Source of the DNA: Fibrobacter sp. UWR4
Lineage (GTDB): Bacteria; Fibrobacterota; Fibrobacteria; Fibrobacterales; Fibrobacteraceae
DNA length: 64,000 nt
Assembly: GCF_003149045.1 (NCBI RefSeq)
Contig: NZ_QGDU01000009.1
Location: 46,093-110,092, forward strand
Reading direction: 5' to 3'
A model generated the notes under the pieces. It searched no databases. It was not told where the DNA came from and saw nothing but the letters and a program-made list of their open reading frames with translations. The first letter of the stretch is position 1. The number at the start of each line of letters is the position of its first letter. Position numbers and translations under genes: made by a program. Positions 17,050-26,256 of this stretch are shown piece after piece.

Positions 17050-17062
17050 ATGCCCAAAGATA
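17050..17062 (-). promoter_or_regulatory. -10-like TATCTT 7 nt before nspC
   Basis: On the minus strand TATCTT (17062-17057) is followed by TGGGCAT and then ATG. The extended form TATCTTTG also fits the Bacteroidetes-type TAnnTTTG box. Confidence 0.45.
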
Positions 17063-17107
17063 GCCTTTTTTTACCATTTTTCTGCTGCTTTTTTGAATTC
17101 CATTAAC

Positions 17108-17120
17108 TAGATTTAGAGTG
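17108..17120 (+). promoter_or_regulatory. -10-like TAGATT 7 nt before the 17121 start
   Basis: TAGATT (17108-17113) is followed by TAGAGTG and then ATG at 17121. No Shine-Dalgarno sequence is present. Confidence 0.4.
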
Positions 17121-17903
17121 ATGAGTTTCTCTTCTTATAAGCATATTGTTTTGACAGCTTTGTCTTTAGCGTTCTTCCAGGTGGCTATGGCCCAGCCGGC
17201 TAGCCAGGGAGTGCAAGTTAATTCTCAGGTCGTCGCTACACCTCGTGGCGCAACCGCAACCCTCGATGAAATGATTCAGGCAAAGCTTGACTCCATTAAT
17301 CGCGCCACTCCCGCGACTGGCACTCGTAATTCTGACAGCTTGGCTCAGGCTAAGGCTGACAGCATTCGTAAGCTGATCCAGGAAGGCAAGTACGTCCAGC
17401 GTGCCAAGTACGACAAGAAGAACTTCGACCACTGGAACGTGGACACCACTCTTCAGAAGGCCATGAAGGAAAAGATCGTTGGCGTATGGCGCACTCCGAT
17501 TATCGCCCATGGTCATGCGTTCCGCGATGCTGAACTCCGCTTCACTCCGAACGACACTCTGGTTGGCGTTACCCGCACTTACTCCGACTCTGGTCGTTAC
17601 CAGATGACCGGTGAATACACCTTCAAGGCTCGCTACCGTTTCGACTCTGATCAGTCTCTGGTTAGCCGCGAAGTATTCCCGGATCGTAAGGTTGTCCGTT
17701 GGGACTTCATTTCCTTCGACCTGGTGGGTGATTCTCTGGTTTACAACCTGAACAAACTGGAATTCCGCGACCTGAACGATAACTGGCTCAATGCCCTCCA
17801 GGGATTCGACAACATTCCTCCTGAAGTTTATCGCAACGATCCGAAGGCTTCCGCGGAAATGAAGAAGTCCTACGAAGCTTGGGAAAAGAGAAAGAATAAG
17901 TAA
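17121..17903 (+). CDS. Exported protein with lipocalin-like C-terminal half
   Basis: Family not recognised with confidence. The 260-residue product has a signal peptide (MSFSSYKHIVLTALSLAFFQVAMA), a Ser/Thr/Ala-rich linker, and a C-terminal half (about residues 115-230) of beta strands beginning KIVGVWRTPI, a pattern seen in lipocalin-like domains (GxW near the first strand). It leads a run of same-strand genes: the ABC permease starts 15 bp later. A role with that transporter is possible but only positional. ATG 17121 is preferred over an adjacent GTG. Confidence 0.6.
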   Translation: MSFSSYKHIVLTALSLAFFQVAMAQPASQGVQVNSQVVATPRGATATLDEMIQAKLDSINRATPATGTRNSDSLAQAKADSIRKLIQEGKYVQRAKYDKKNFDHWNVDTTLQKAMKEKIVGVWRTPIIAHGHAFRDAELRFTPNDTLVGVTRTYSDSGRYQMTGEYTFKARYRFDSDQSLVSREVFPDRKVVRWDFISFDLVGDSLVYNLNKLEFRDLNDNWLNALQGFDNIPPEVYRNDPKASAEMKKSYEAWEKRKNK

Positions 17904-17918
17904 GGCTTAAATCCCTTT

Positions 17919-18881
17919 ATGAAATTAAGAACCGGAGTAGGCTTCCTTGTATTAGCCGCGCTCGCGGTTCTTTTTTCGTATCTGACCTTGACCACTGGTT
18001 CGGTGGAAATTTCCTGGTCGAATCTGTTTTCTGCCGATAAAACCGACATGGCCGGTCGGATCTTTTGGGAGATTCGTTTCCCTCGACTGATGGCGGCGGT
18101 CCTGTCTGGAATCAGTCTTGCTGTTGCGGGACTTTCCCTTCAAACTCTGTTCCGCAATCCTCTTGCTGGCCCCTTTGTCTTGGGTATTAGCAGCGGAGCT
18201 AGCCTGGGTGTAGCCCTGTCCTTGTTGGCGGGTTTTAGCTTTGGTCATTTGGGTGTACTAAGCTCCGCCGCTGTAGGGGCTTTCGGGGTTACGGCTATTG
18301 TGATGGCAGTGTCTTCCCGCTTTAACAATTCTACCATCCTTCTTGTCGTCGGTCTCTTGATTGGCTATTTCATTGACGCTCTAGTAAGTCTGCTTATTGT
18401 CCACAGTGATGCGGAATCCCTGCGAGTCTATGTAAGCTGGGGCATGGGTAGCTTTGGTCGCCTGACATCCGGCGGCATCGGATTTTTTGTTTCCGTTACG
18501 GTAGCTGGACTTCTACTGGTCGTCTGTGCGATGCGGTACCTGAATGCGGTTCGCCTGGGGGATGATTTCGCTCGCGGCCTTGGCGTGAATGTGCGCCTGG
18601 GACGGACGCTTGTTTTGCTTGGAACATCTGTGCTGGCGGCTTCTGCGACAGCATTCTGTGGACCTGTTGCCTTCGTTGGAATTGCGGTTCCCCATCTTGC
18701 CTATATGCTTTTCAGAACCAGTAATCATCGTGTGCTTTTGCCCGGCTCCGCATTGTGCGGTGCGGTACTTTGCCTTGCTGCATCCCTGTTCCAGACATTG
18801 CCGCTAAATGCAGTTCTTAGCCTGGTGGGAGTGCCTGTGGTGCTGTGGGTGATTGTCCGTGGTGGGAGGAGCCGCTCATGA
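17919..18881 (+). CDS. FecCD/BtuC-family ABC transporter permease
   Basis: A 320-residue inner-membrane permease of the iron-siderophore/heme/cobalamin import family. FPRLMAAVLSGISLAVAGLSLQTLFRNPLAGPFVLGIS is split by helices in the way typical of BtuC/FhuB, and PVAFVGIAVPHLAYML near residue 255 is the ATPase-coupling loop. About nine to ten hydrophobic helices are visible. The stop codon overlaps the ATPase start by 4 bp (ATGA). No periplasmic binding protein or TonB receptor is in the window, so the ligand is unknown. Confidence 0.9.
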   Translation: MKLRTGVGFLVLAALAVLFSYLTLTTGSVEISWSNLFSADKTDMAGRIFWEIRFPRLMAAVLSGISLAVAGLSLQTLFRNPLAGPFVLGISSGASLGVALSLLAGFSFGHLGVLSSAAVGAFGVTAIVMAVSSRFNNSTILLVVGLLIGYFIDALVSLLIVHSDAESLRVYVSWGMGSFGRLTSGGIGFFVSVTVAGLLLVVCAMRYLNAVRLGDDFARGLGVNVRLGRTLVLLGTSVLAASATAFCGPVAFVGIAVPHLAYMLFRTSNHRVLLPGSALCGAVLCLAASLFQTLPLNAVLSLVGVPVVLWVIVRGGRSRS

Positions 18882-19612
18882 GCATTCTACTGAAATGCGA
18901 ACAGCTTGGCTTTGGCTATGGGAATAAAGCTTTTGCCAGAGATTTTTCTTTTGATTTGAATGCCAATGAAGTTGTTGCCCTGATGGGGGAGAATGGCTGC
19001 GGTAAAAGTACCTTGCTGAAAACTTTGGTTGGACAAATACCTCCGGTGAAAGGAACAGTTTCCTTGCTGCCAAATGATTCTGCAGGTGCGTTAGTTTGTC
19101 TGAAAAGCATTTCTACCCGCGAATTGGCCAGGCGCATGGCTCTTGTTCGTATGAGTGGGTTTGTTCCTGATCGCATGACGGTTCGTGAGTTTGTTGGTTT
19201 GGGACGTTCACCTTATGCAGGGCTTTTTGATGGTCGCTCCAAGGAGGATGAGACGGCCATTGACGATGCTATGGACTTACTGGAATTGGACGGCTTTGAA
19301 GACCGCATGGTAGCAAGTCTCAGTGACGGCGAACGGAGCCGCGTGTACCTGGCGGAAGCAGTCGCCCAGCAGGTAAAGATTTTGCTGTTGGATGAGCCTA
19401 ATGCATTCCTGGATATTCCTCGCAGTCATAAGCTGTTTAATCTCCTGAAAAAACTTGCGGCGGAAAAGGACATGGGAATCATTGTATCCACACATTCCGT
19501 AGAATATGCAGAAAGATATTGTGATCGCATCATGGTCATTGGTGATGGAAATGTTGGCGTAGCCAAGGCTTGTGATGCTCGCCCGAATGGTTTGCTGGAT
19601 TGGACTGAATGA
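18878..19612 (+). CDS. ABC transporter ATP-binding protein (FecE/BtuD type)
   Basis: The ATPase partner of the FecCD-type permease, 244 residues. Walker A is GENGCGKSTLLK near residue 35, the signature is SLSDGERSR (an SDGER variant of LSGGQ), and Walker B is ILLLDEPNAFLD, followed by the switch His in IIVSTHSVEYA. GGAGG precedes the ATG at 18878, which overlaps the permease stop. The stop overlaps the start of the TraB/GumN gene, so translation of all three is probably coupled. Confidence 0.92.
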   Translation: MSILLKCEQLGFGYGNKAFARDFSFDLNANEVVALMGENGCGKSTLLKTLVGQIPPVKGTVSLLPNDSAGALVCLKSISTRELARRMALVRMSGFVPDRMTVREFVGLGRSPYAGLFDGRSKEDETAIDDAMDLLELDGFEDRMVASLSDGERSRVYLAEAVAQQVKILLLDEPNAFLDIPRSHKLFNLLKKLAAEKDMGIIVSTHSVEYAERYCDRIMVIGDGNVGVAKACDARPNGLLDWTE

Positions 19613-20568
19613 AAAAGATCCTTTTTTTATTGAGTGTATTTTTATTACTGGCGGTTCTTTCCTGTGCGTCGTCAAAAAATCATGCGCCCGTAATTATTGA
19701 TTCGTCAAATGGACAACGTCATTTCCTCTGGAAAGTGTCGGATGACAATTCTCATGTGTGGCTACTGGGTAGCATTCATTTTGCAGATTCCTCTTTTTAT
19801 CCGCTGGATTCCGTCATTGAAAGTGCGTTCACCTGGGCGGAAGAACTGGGTGTAGAAATTGATGTCAGCGATGATTCCGTCACCGCGGAAATCGGGAAAA
19901 TGTCCATGGAGCAGGGGATGCTTCCTAAGGGCGTTACGTTGAATCAGGTTTTGCCTCGTCAAATCTGGAATTCCCTGGATAGTCTTTGCTCCGCATGGAA
20001 TTATCCGGTGTCCATACTCTTGCGTTATCGTCCTTGGTTTGCCGCAATGATGTTAAGTTCCGTTGGGATTATGCGCACGGGAATCAATCCTGAATATGGA
20101 ATTGACAACGTGCTGATGGGTCGGGCTGTTGAAGAAGGCAAGGTCATCGTAGGATTGGAAACGGTGGAGGAGCAGGTGGATGCCTTGTCCGGTTCCGAGA
20201 ATTCGGACTCCGCCGGCATTTATTACATGAAGAATACGCTGCGCGAAATTGGGGGTCTGGATTCCATGGTTGCAGGCATCATGACTTCCTGGAAAACGGG
20301 AAATGATTCGCTGATGCAGATCCTTCTGGATGTGGAAACGGGTGAGTGTCGTCCGGAGGATGATTGCGAAAGAGACGCCAAGTTAAAGAATGAAATCGAA
20401 ACTCGCCTCTATGATAATCGCAATGCCAAGATGGTTGAAAATATTGAAGGATTCCTGGCGGAAGACCGCAAAATTTTTGTGGTAGTGGGTACTGCCCACT
20501 TGGCTCTTGAAAGAAATAATGTGATAGACCTTCTTTTAAAGAAAGGCTACAGGGTTGAACGCTTTTAG
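19609..20568 (+). CDS. TraB/GumN family lipoprotein
   Basis: A 319-residue protein starting with a lipoprotein signal (LLLAVLSCASS; lipid-accepting Cys near residue 19). The two TraB/GumN motifs are present: WLLGSIHFAD near residue 50 (GxxH) and VVVGTAHLALE near residue 295 (GxxH). The superfamily includes metalloproteases such as TIKI. Its ATG overlaps the ABC ATPase stop (ATGA), so it is the last gene of this operon, and a role in handling the transported ligand is possible. Its stop is only 8 bp from that of the convergent sigma-54 regulator, with no terminator between. Confidence 0.85.
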   Translation: MKKILFLLSVFLLLAVLSCASSKNHAPVIIDSSNGQRHFLWKVSDDNSHVWLLGSIHFADSSFYPLDSVIESAFTWAEELGVEIDVSDDSVTAEIGKMSMEQGMLPKGVTLNQVLPRQIWNSLDSLCSAWNYPVSILLRYRPWFAAMMLSSVGIMRTGINPEYGIDNVLMGRAVEEGKVIVGLETVEEQVDALSGSENSDSAGIYYMKNTLREIGGLDSMVAGIMTSWKTGNDSLMQILLDVETGECRPEDDCERDAKLKNEIETRLYDNRNAKMVENIEGFLAEDRKIFVVVGTAHLALERNNVIDLLLKKGYRVERF

Positions 20569-20576
20569 CGTTTGAT

Positions 20577-21929
20577 TTAGGAAAGGTCCTTTACGTCAAT
20601 ATCCAGGCGACGGAGCCTGTTGTAAAGGGCTGTACGGAGAAGACCTAGCTGATTGGCGGTTGCACTTACGGAACCTTTATTCTGTGCAATACGTCTTTTT
20701 AAGAATTCCCGTTCCTGGTCCAGTTGGGATTCGCGGAATTCATCGTATGTCATGGTGGCGTGAAGCGGTGGAAGTGTCGTCATGTCATTGGCAACCAGCA
20801 TGCTATCGCCAGGAATTTCGGTGTCGAAGTTAATGTCTTCTGGCTGGATAATAGTTGCGTTTGCAAAACATAGGGTGCGCTGGATCAGGTTCTCCAACTC
20901 ACGAATATTGCCTGGCCAATTGTGTTTCTGCAATTTTTGGAGGGCTTCTGCAGAAAGGGTGCGGTTATCTCCAGGGTTCTGATACTGACTGATGAAATAT
21001 CTAGCTAAGTCGGCAATGTCTTCGGGACGATCCCTAAGGGGAGAGATGGATAGGGGAATTACGTTTAGACGGTAGTAGAGGTCTTCACGGAATTTCTTTT
21101 CGGCGACGGCTTGCTTTAAATTGCGGTTCGTTGCCGCAATAATGCGTACGTTGATATGTCTTGTCTTGTTGGCGCCAACGGGACGGATCTCTCGGTTCTG
21201 TAGGACGCGCAGCAGTTTTACTTGGGTATGCAGGGGCATGTCGCCGATTTCATCCAGGAAGATGGCTCCGCCATCAGCTTCTTCAAAAAGACCGATTCGG
21301 TCCGTCTGGGCGCCTGTAAATGCTCCACGGACATGTCCGAATAATTCACTTTCAAAAAGATTTTCGGGAATGGCGCTGCAGTTGACTGTAACAAACTTGT
21401 CGTACATGCAGGCTACGGCTCGAGCAATCAGTTCCTTGCCGACTCCAGTTTCTCCTTGGACGAGAACGGGGCTGGTATGGATCATTGCTCGGAGAATGCT
21501 CTTTCGCAAGTTTTCCATGGGGACGCTGTTTCCCACCAGGTGGGACATACGATCTCGGAAGGTTTCCCTAGCGTAAATGACTCGTTTCAAGTCAGAAAGT
21601 TTGCTCATGAGATGAACGCGAAGGGAAGGCACGTTCATACAGATGTCCGCTAATCCGTTTATGGATGTTCCGTAAATAGCCAGATCTTCCGCATATGCGA
21701 AAATCATGGAATCAGGAGCGTTGGTGCGGATAAAGGACAGGCTTTTTTCGTTTTCACCGGAAAAAGAGTCCAAATCCCAGAGGATGATGGATGCGAGTGG
21801 TCGCTGTTTCAGAATGTTTGGAACCTGCGACGTTGCAGAATGGACTCTTACATCGTAATTCACGGAGGAAAGCACATCCTGAATGAAGGAGGATGTTTGC
21901 GTTTCCTGGGTGAAAAAATCGATGAGCAT
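20577..21929 (-). CDS. Sigma-54-dependent transcriptional activator with divergent receiver
   Basis: A 450-residue NtrC-family enhancer-binding protein. The AAA+ domain has GETGVGKELIARAV (Walker A), an intact GAFTGA sigma-54 contact loop and GGAIFLDEIGDM (Walker B). The last 40 residues form a Fis-type helix-turn-helix (VSATANQLGLLRTALYNRLRRL). The N-terminal 120 residues resemble a receiver, but the paired acidic residues near the start are reduced to one (LIDFF). ILWDLDS could still supply an Asp at position 52. No histidine kinase is adjacent. It starts 21 bp after proC and may be read through from it. Confidence 0.88.
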   Translation of the reverse strand: MLIDFFTQETQTSSFIQDVLSSVNYDVRVHSATSQVPNILKQRPLASIILWDLDSFSGENEKSLSFIRTNAPDSMIFAYAEDLAIYGTSINGLADICMNVPSLRVHLMSKLSDLKRVIYARETFRDRMSHLVGNSVPMENLRKSILRAMIHTSPVLVQGETGVGKELIARAVACMYDKFVTVNCSAIPENLFESELFGHVRGAFTGAQTDRIGLFEEADGGAIFLDEIGDMPLHTQVKLLRVLQNREIRPVGANKTRHINVRIIAATNRNLKQAVAEKKFREDLYYRLNVIPLSISPLRDRPEDIADLARYFISQYQNPGDNRTLSAEALQKLQKHNWPGNIRELENLIQRTLCFANATIIQPEDINFDTEIPGDSMLVANDMTTLPPLHATMTYDEFRESQLDQEREFLKRRIAQNKGSVSATANQLGLLRTALYNRLRRLDIDVKDLS

Positions 21930-21950
21930 CCTTGAGCTTATCCTGACAAA

Positions 21951-22757
21951 TTACTTGCCCAATTCCTTGGATCGTTCAGTGCCTGCAACCACAGCCTTGA
22001 TGACGGTGCTACGGAAAGCGCCTGCTTCAAGGGCGTCGATGCCTGCGATGGTGGTACCTGCAGGAGAGCAGACCATGGCGCACAAGTCGCTTGGGCTCTT
22101 GCCGGACTGCTTCACCAGTTCAACGCTACCTTCAATGGTGCCGAGGGCCAGCTTCAGGGCTACATCGCGGGTGAGGCCCGCCTTCACGCCGCCGCGGGTC
22201 AGAGCTTCAATGAATTCAAATACGTAGGCGGGAGCGCTGCCGGAAAGACCGGTGACAGCGTCCATAAGGCTTTCGGCCACGCGGCAGGTAACGCCGATGT
22301 TGCCGAAGATCTTTTCTGCAGTAGCGAGGGTGGTTTCGGTAACACCGTCGGTGGCGAGGCCTACAGAACCCTTGCCCACAGTAAGGGGGAGGTTGGGCAT
22401 GACGCGGAGAACCTGGTTCTTTTCGCCGAGTACATCGGTAAGTGCCTTGCGGGTAACGCCTGCCATAATGCTGATGAATGTCTTGGAAGTCTTGATGGAC
22501 TTAACGGCGGTCTTCCATTCGGCGGAAACCAACTTGAAAATCTGGGGCTTGACGCAAAGGAAGGTAACGTCAGCCTTCTTGACACCTTCGGCAAAGTTCT
22601 TCACGCGGACGCAGCCCAGAGCAGTGACTTCGGCTGCAGCCTTGTCGCTGGGGTCGAAGAAGAAAATGGACTTGGGGTCATTTCCGGCCTGAAGAAGACC
22701 GCGGAGAATTGCACCGCCCATGTTGCCGGTGCCAGCGAAGAAAATTTTTTCGGACAT
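21951..22757 (-). CDS. proC: Pyrroline-5-carboxylate reductase
   Basis: ProC reduces pyrroline-5-carboxylate to proline with NAD(P)H, the last step of proline synthesis. The 268-residue product has an N-terminal Rossmann motif (FFAGTGNMGGAILRGLL) and the C-terminal signature LSGSAPAYVFEFIEAL...GGVKAGL. AAAGG is 7 nt before ATG 22757; a longer reading would run through the rho terminator. The putP-like transporter (59188-60732) is the other proline-related gene here. Confidence 0.94.
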   Translation of the reverse strand: MSEKIFFAGTGNMGGAILRGLLQAGNDPKSIFFFDPSDKAAAEVTALGCVRVKNFAEGVKKADVTFLCVKPQIFKLVSAEWKTAVKSIKTSKTFISIMAGVTRKALTDVLGEKNQVLRVMPNLPLTVGKGSVGLATDGVTETTLATAEKIFGNIGVTCRVAESLMDAVTGLSGSAPAYVFEFIEALTRGGVKAGLTRDVALKLALGTIEGSVELVKQSGKSPSDLCAMVCSPAGTTIAGIDALEAGAFRSTVIKAVVAGTERSKELGK

Positions 22758-22791
22758 TTTAAAGCCTTTGATTAATGAACATGAAAAAAAT

Positions 22792-22829
22792 AAAAAAAGA
22801 ATGGACAAACAAAGATTGCCCATTCTTTC
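22792..22829 (-). terminator. Terminator between rho and proC
   Basis: Read on the minus strand, AAAGAATGG and CCATTCTTT form the stem, extended by GCAA/TTTG pairs, and a T-rich run follows. It separates rho from the downstream proC. Confidence 0.8.
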
Positions 22830-22850
22830 TTGATGTCTGTTTAACGCCGG

Positions 22851-24785
22851 TTATCGAACGCTGTCCTTTGCCTTGCGGAGAAAATCAAGCAGTTCATCAT
22901 TGGTCTTGTACTGCTTCATCCACTTGATCATCTTATCCATGACGCCGTTTTCGGTATCGTTCTGCATACCCTGACGAACGCTCCAGATAATATCCTGTTC
23001 GCGAAGGCTGAGCAAACGATCTTCCTTACGGGTGCCGGACTTGAAGATATCGATGGCGGGCCAGGTGCGCTTTTCTGCCAGACGGCGATCAAGCACCAGT
23101 TCCATATTACCAGTTCCCTTGAATTCTTCGAAGATTACTTCGTCCATACGGCTGCCGGTTTCAATCAATGCGGTTCCGATAATGGTGAGGGAGCCGTTCT
23201 TCTGAATGATGTCTCGGACGGGTTCTCCAAAGATGGTCTGGACAATCTGACCGTTGGAATCCTTCTGGAAATCGCCTAGTTTGTCTGCAATCTTACGGGC
23301 AGCACCAAAGAACTTCTTGGGGAATTGCATTGCCATGGCGTCCACACCGCCAGAAAGGATCTTGCCGGAGTGGGGAATCACCACGTTGTTGGCGCGGGCG
23401 AAACGGGTAATGGAATCCAAAAGAACCACCACGTCCTTCTGCTGTTCCACAAGGCGCTTTGCCTTTTCCAGGACCATGGTGGCCACGCGGGCGTGATGGT
23501 CAGGAGGTTCATCGAAGGTGGAGGCTACCACTTCTGCCTTCAGGGCGGGATTCTTTTCTACAAGCTTCCCTACGATTTCGCGCATTTCCGTCACTTCTTC
23601 CGGACGTTCGTCAATGAGCAACACCATGATGATGATTTCAGGATGGTTCACTGCGATGGCGCGGGTCATGTTCTGGAGAAGAATGGTCTTACCGGTACGG
23701 GGAGGAGCCAGAATAATGGAACGCTGGCCCTTACCGATGGGGCTGAACAAATCCATGACGCGGGTGGTCAGTTCTTCCTGATCGTGTTCCAGGCGAATCT
23801 TTTCGTTGGGATGGATCGGGGTCAAGTATTCGAAAGCCACGCGGCGCTTGATCTTTTCGGGATCGTCAAAATTTACCTTGTCTACACGGCGCAGCGCGTA
23901 GAACTTGTCGCCTTCGCGGGGCGGGCGGGCGAGACCTGCAACGGTGTCGCCAACCTTGAGGCCGAAACGGCGGATCAGATTCTGGCTCACGTAAACGTCG
24001 TCCGGACCCTGCTGGTAGTTAAATTCCGTATTGCGGAGGAAGCCGTGACCCTGGGGGGTAACTTCCAGAAGGCCTTCGGCGTAAACGATATTGTTTTCGT
24101 TTTCGAGACTCTGGAGCAGAAGACCTAGGGACTGCTTGCGGTAACGGCGGAAGTCCAGGTTTTCCTTCTGGCTAGCCAGTTCCTGCAGGTCGCTCATGGT
24201 CATCTTGCGGTACTTGGCCCAGCAATCGCGAGCCTTGCACCAGGCTTCGGAATCAGGTTCCGGCAGCGGTACGGCGTCTTCCTGTTCTTCCTGCTGCTGG
24301 CGGTTGTTGTTGCGGTTGTTCTTGTCGAACTTGTTGAACTTGTTTTTCTTGTCCCATTTGTTGAAACGGCCACCCTGCTGAAAACGCTGCTGATTGTTTT
24401 CGTCGCCTTCGGTGTTTTCGCCATTAGCTTCTGCGGGAACGACTTCTTCAGAAGGATTCTTTTCGAAAGGCTGATCTATTGTTGCGCTATCTGCATTAGA
24501 TTGCTCTCCAGAAGCGACTGCCTGAACTTCCGCAGGTTTTTCTGCAACTTCCTCTGCAACATCCATAGGGCTGTCTGCCTTGTTTTTATCTGCAGCGTGC
24601 TTCCTGGATTTTTTCTCTTCAACTTTCTTTTCGGCCTTGGGCTTTGCGGGGCGTTTGGCAGGCTTTGCCTGAGCTTGCGGTTCAGTAGAAACGTCGATAT
24701 TTGCTGCAAGTTCTGCGGGAACTTCTATTCCGGTAGATTCCTGATCGGCCAAATGGGTCGTCTTTGTTTTTTTAGTGGTCGCCAC
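22851..24785 (-). CDS. rho: Transcription termination factor Rho with long N-terminal extension
   Basis: Rho is the hexameric RNA helicase that ends transcription. The 644-residue product is much longer than the usual roughly 420. Residues 1-190 are low-complexity: Lys/Ala/Glu/Pro-rich, then an Asn/Gln/Arg-rich part ([18 protein letters not shown]). The core has the Rho N-terminal RNA-binding segments, Walker [26 protein letters not shown] and the secondary RNA-binding loop region. The start is GTG at 24785 with AGGACA upstream. Such N-terminal insertions in other phyla bind RNA and can drive phase separation or autoregulation; here that is only inference. Confidence 0.95.
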   Translation of the reverse strand: MATTKKTKTTHLADQESTGIEVPAELAANIDVSTEPQAQAKPAKRPAKPKAEKKVEEKKSRKHAADKNKADSPMDVAEEVAEKPAEVQAVASGEQSNADSATIDQPFEKNPSEEVVPAEANGENTEGDENNQQRFQQGGRFNKWDKKNKFNKFDKNNRNNNRQQQEEQEDAVPLPEPDSEAWCKARDCWAKYRKMTMSDLQELASQKENLDFRRYRKQSLGLLLQSLENENNIVYAEGLLEVTPQGHGFLRNTEFNYQQGPDDVYVSQNLIRRFGLKVGDTVAGLARPPREGDKFYALRRVDKVNFDDPEKIKRRVAFEYLTPIHPNEKIRLEHDQEELTTRVMDLFSPIGKGQRSIILAPPRTGKTILLQNMTRAIAVNHPEIIIMVLLIDERPEEVTEMREIVGKLVEKNPALKAEVVASTFDEPPDHHARVATMVLEKAKRLVEQQKDVVVLLDSITRFARANNVVIPHSGKILSGGVDAMAMQFPKKFFGAARKIADKLGDFQKDSNGQIVQTIFGEPVRDIIQKNGSLTIIGTALIETGSRMDEVIFEEFKGTGNMELVLDRRLAEKRTWPAIDIFKSGTRKEDRLLSLREQDIIWSVRQGMQNDTENGVMDKMIKWMKQYKTNDELLDFLRKAKDSVR

Positions 24786-25081
24786 GAGGTGTCCTGTAGT
24801 GATATAGTGAGATATTTAAATTTTTTGTGTATTAAAACAGGTAAATCCCATGGAATATGGAGAATTTAGCTGAATTTTTGATGTTAATCTGATTATTAAC
24901 GATATAGTAAAAGAGAATTGCTCCAAACGAGCGCAGGAATAAGATAGTTAAAAAATACGTAATTGTCACGATTTGCTGGTGTTTTTGAAAAAAATAAGGT
25001 AAAAAAATACTTCCCTAATTAAAACAATCCTTTAGACTCGGTTTTTTCCAAAAGTGTCAAAAAATGTGTTCCTTGAAAAGC

Positions 25082-25093
25082 TATATTGAGGGC
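25082..25093 (+). promoter_or_regulatory. -10-like TATATT 6 nt before the folK GTG
   Basis: TATATT (25082-25087) is followed by GAGGGC and GTG at 25094. The GAGGG is too close to the GTG to act as a normal Shine-Dalgarno. The 24786-25063 spacer, shared with divergent rho, is AT-rich and shows no gene. Confidence 0.4.
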
Positions 25094-25603
25094 GTGAAAT
25101 CTTTAGAGAGAGTATTTGTTGCTTTAGGGACAAATCTTCCGAACCGTTCCCATCATTTGGAGGCTGGCCGCCAAATGTTGAAGAAAGTGTCCTCGGGGGA
25201 ATGGCAGGAGAGTCCTGTCTACGAAACCGCTCCGGTAGGTCCGGAAGGTCAGGGTCCCTATTTCAACCAGGTGGTCAGCTTCCTGTATTCTGGAACTGCA
25301 GAGCAGCTGCTTTACTATCTCAAAGGATCGGAATTTATTCTCGGTCGAAAGGATCGGGGACACTGGAATTCCAGAGAAATAGATCTGGACCTGCTCTATT
25401 TTGGAGGTCAGACCTGCGAAGGAAGGCTGATTGTTCCCCATTCCCAAATTACGAATAGGCAGTTTGTGTTAGTACCGCTAAATGACATTGCTCCTGACTG
25501 GGTGGATCCAAAGACGGGGCTAACAGTGGGAAGCATGCTGGCAAGCCTTCTTGAAAAGGAAGGAAAGAGTGCGTTTCGTGTGATTACTTCGGAGGAACCT
25601 TAA
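25094..25603 (+). CDS. folK: 2-amino-4-hydroxy-6-hydroxymethyldihydropteridine pyrophosphokinase
   Basis: FolK transfers pyrophosphate from ATP to the pterin precursor of folate. The product (169 residues from GTG 25094) begins with VFVALGTNLPNR and contains YETAPVGPEGQGPYFNQVV and the signature RDRGHWNSREIDLDLLYF-like segment (RKDRGHWNSREIDLDLL). An upstream ATG at 25064 would add ten residues not expected in the family, which is why the GTG is preferred. It leads a compact operon with dgk (2-bp gap) and panC. Confidence 0.92.
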   Translation: MKSLERVFVALGTNLPNRSHHLEAGRQMLKKVSSGEWQESPVYETAPVGPEGQGPYFNQVVSFLYSGTAEQLLYYLKGSEFILGRKDRGHWNSREIDLDLLYFGGQTCEGRLIVPHSQITNRQFVLVPLNDIAPDWVDPKTGLTVGSMLASLLEKEGKSAFRVITSEEP

Positions 25604-25605
25604 AT

Positions 25606-26256
25606 ATGCTGACTGAAAAAGGCGTTCATTTTTTGGCTATTGAAGGCGTCATTGGCGTCGGCAAGTCCTCCCTGGCGCAGATTATCGCAGAACGTTGGAA
25701 GGCTGTACTCATTGAGGAAAACTTTGCCGAGAATCCCTTCCTGGAAAAATTTTATCAGAATAAGGAAGCTTACGCTTTCCAGACCCAGCTGTTTTTCTTG
25801 CTGGATCGCCACAAGCAGTTGCAGAACTCCGCCTTGCAGAGTGACCTGTTCCATGACTTGCTGGTAAGTGATTATACCTACGAAAAGGACCAGATCTTTG
25901 CTGCCCAGAATTTGCAGGAAAGCGAATATGCTATGTACGAGCAGGTGGCAAATACCTTGAATAAGGGGGTGCCTCATCCGGATCTGGTTGTGTATTTGCA
26001 GGCTAGCGTACCTACCTTGCTAGACCGTATTCATGGTCGCGGTCGTGCAATGGAAAAATCCATTGAAGGTTCTTATTTAAAGGCTCTCATGGAGCGTTAT
26101 GACCATCATTTTTGGAATTATCCCTATGCTCCGGTTTTGATTATTAATACGGATCATATTGATTTTGTCCATAATGAATCTCACTTACAGCTTGTGCTGG
26201 ATGCTATAGCGTCCTGCCCCAAGCAGACGACATATTTTGTTCCAGAAGGTAAATAA
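25606..26256 (+). CDS. Deoxynucleoside kinase (dAK/dGK family)
   Basis: A 216-residue kinase that phosphorylates deoxyadenosine/deoxyguanosine-type nucleosides in salvage. GVIGVGKSSLAQ near residue 12 is the P-loop, and the DR[HS] region is seen in LLDRHKQLQ. SDYTYEKDQIFA and RIHGRGRAMEKSI (the Arg-rich lid) follow. It lies between folK and panC with almost no spacing. Substrate choice within the family cannot be decided by eye. Confidence 0.9.
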   Translation: MLTEKGVHFLAIEGVIGVGKSSLAQIIAERWKAVLIEENFAENPFLEKFYQNKEAYAFQTQLFFLLDRHKQLQNSALQSDLFHDLLVSDYTYEKDQIFAAQNLQESEYAMYEQVANTLNKGVPHPDLVVYLQASVPTLLDRIHGRGRAMEKSIEGSYLKALMERYDHHFWNYPYAPVLIINTDHIDFVHNESHLQLVLDAIASCPKQTTYFVPEGK

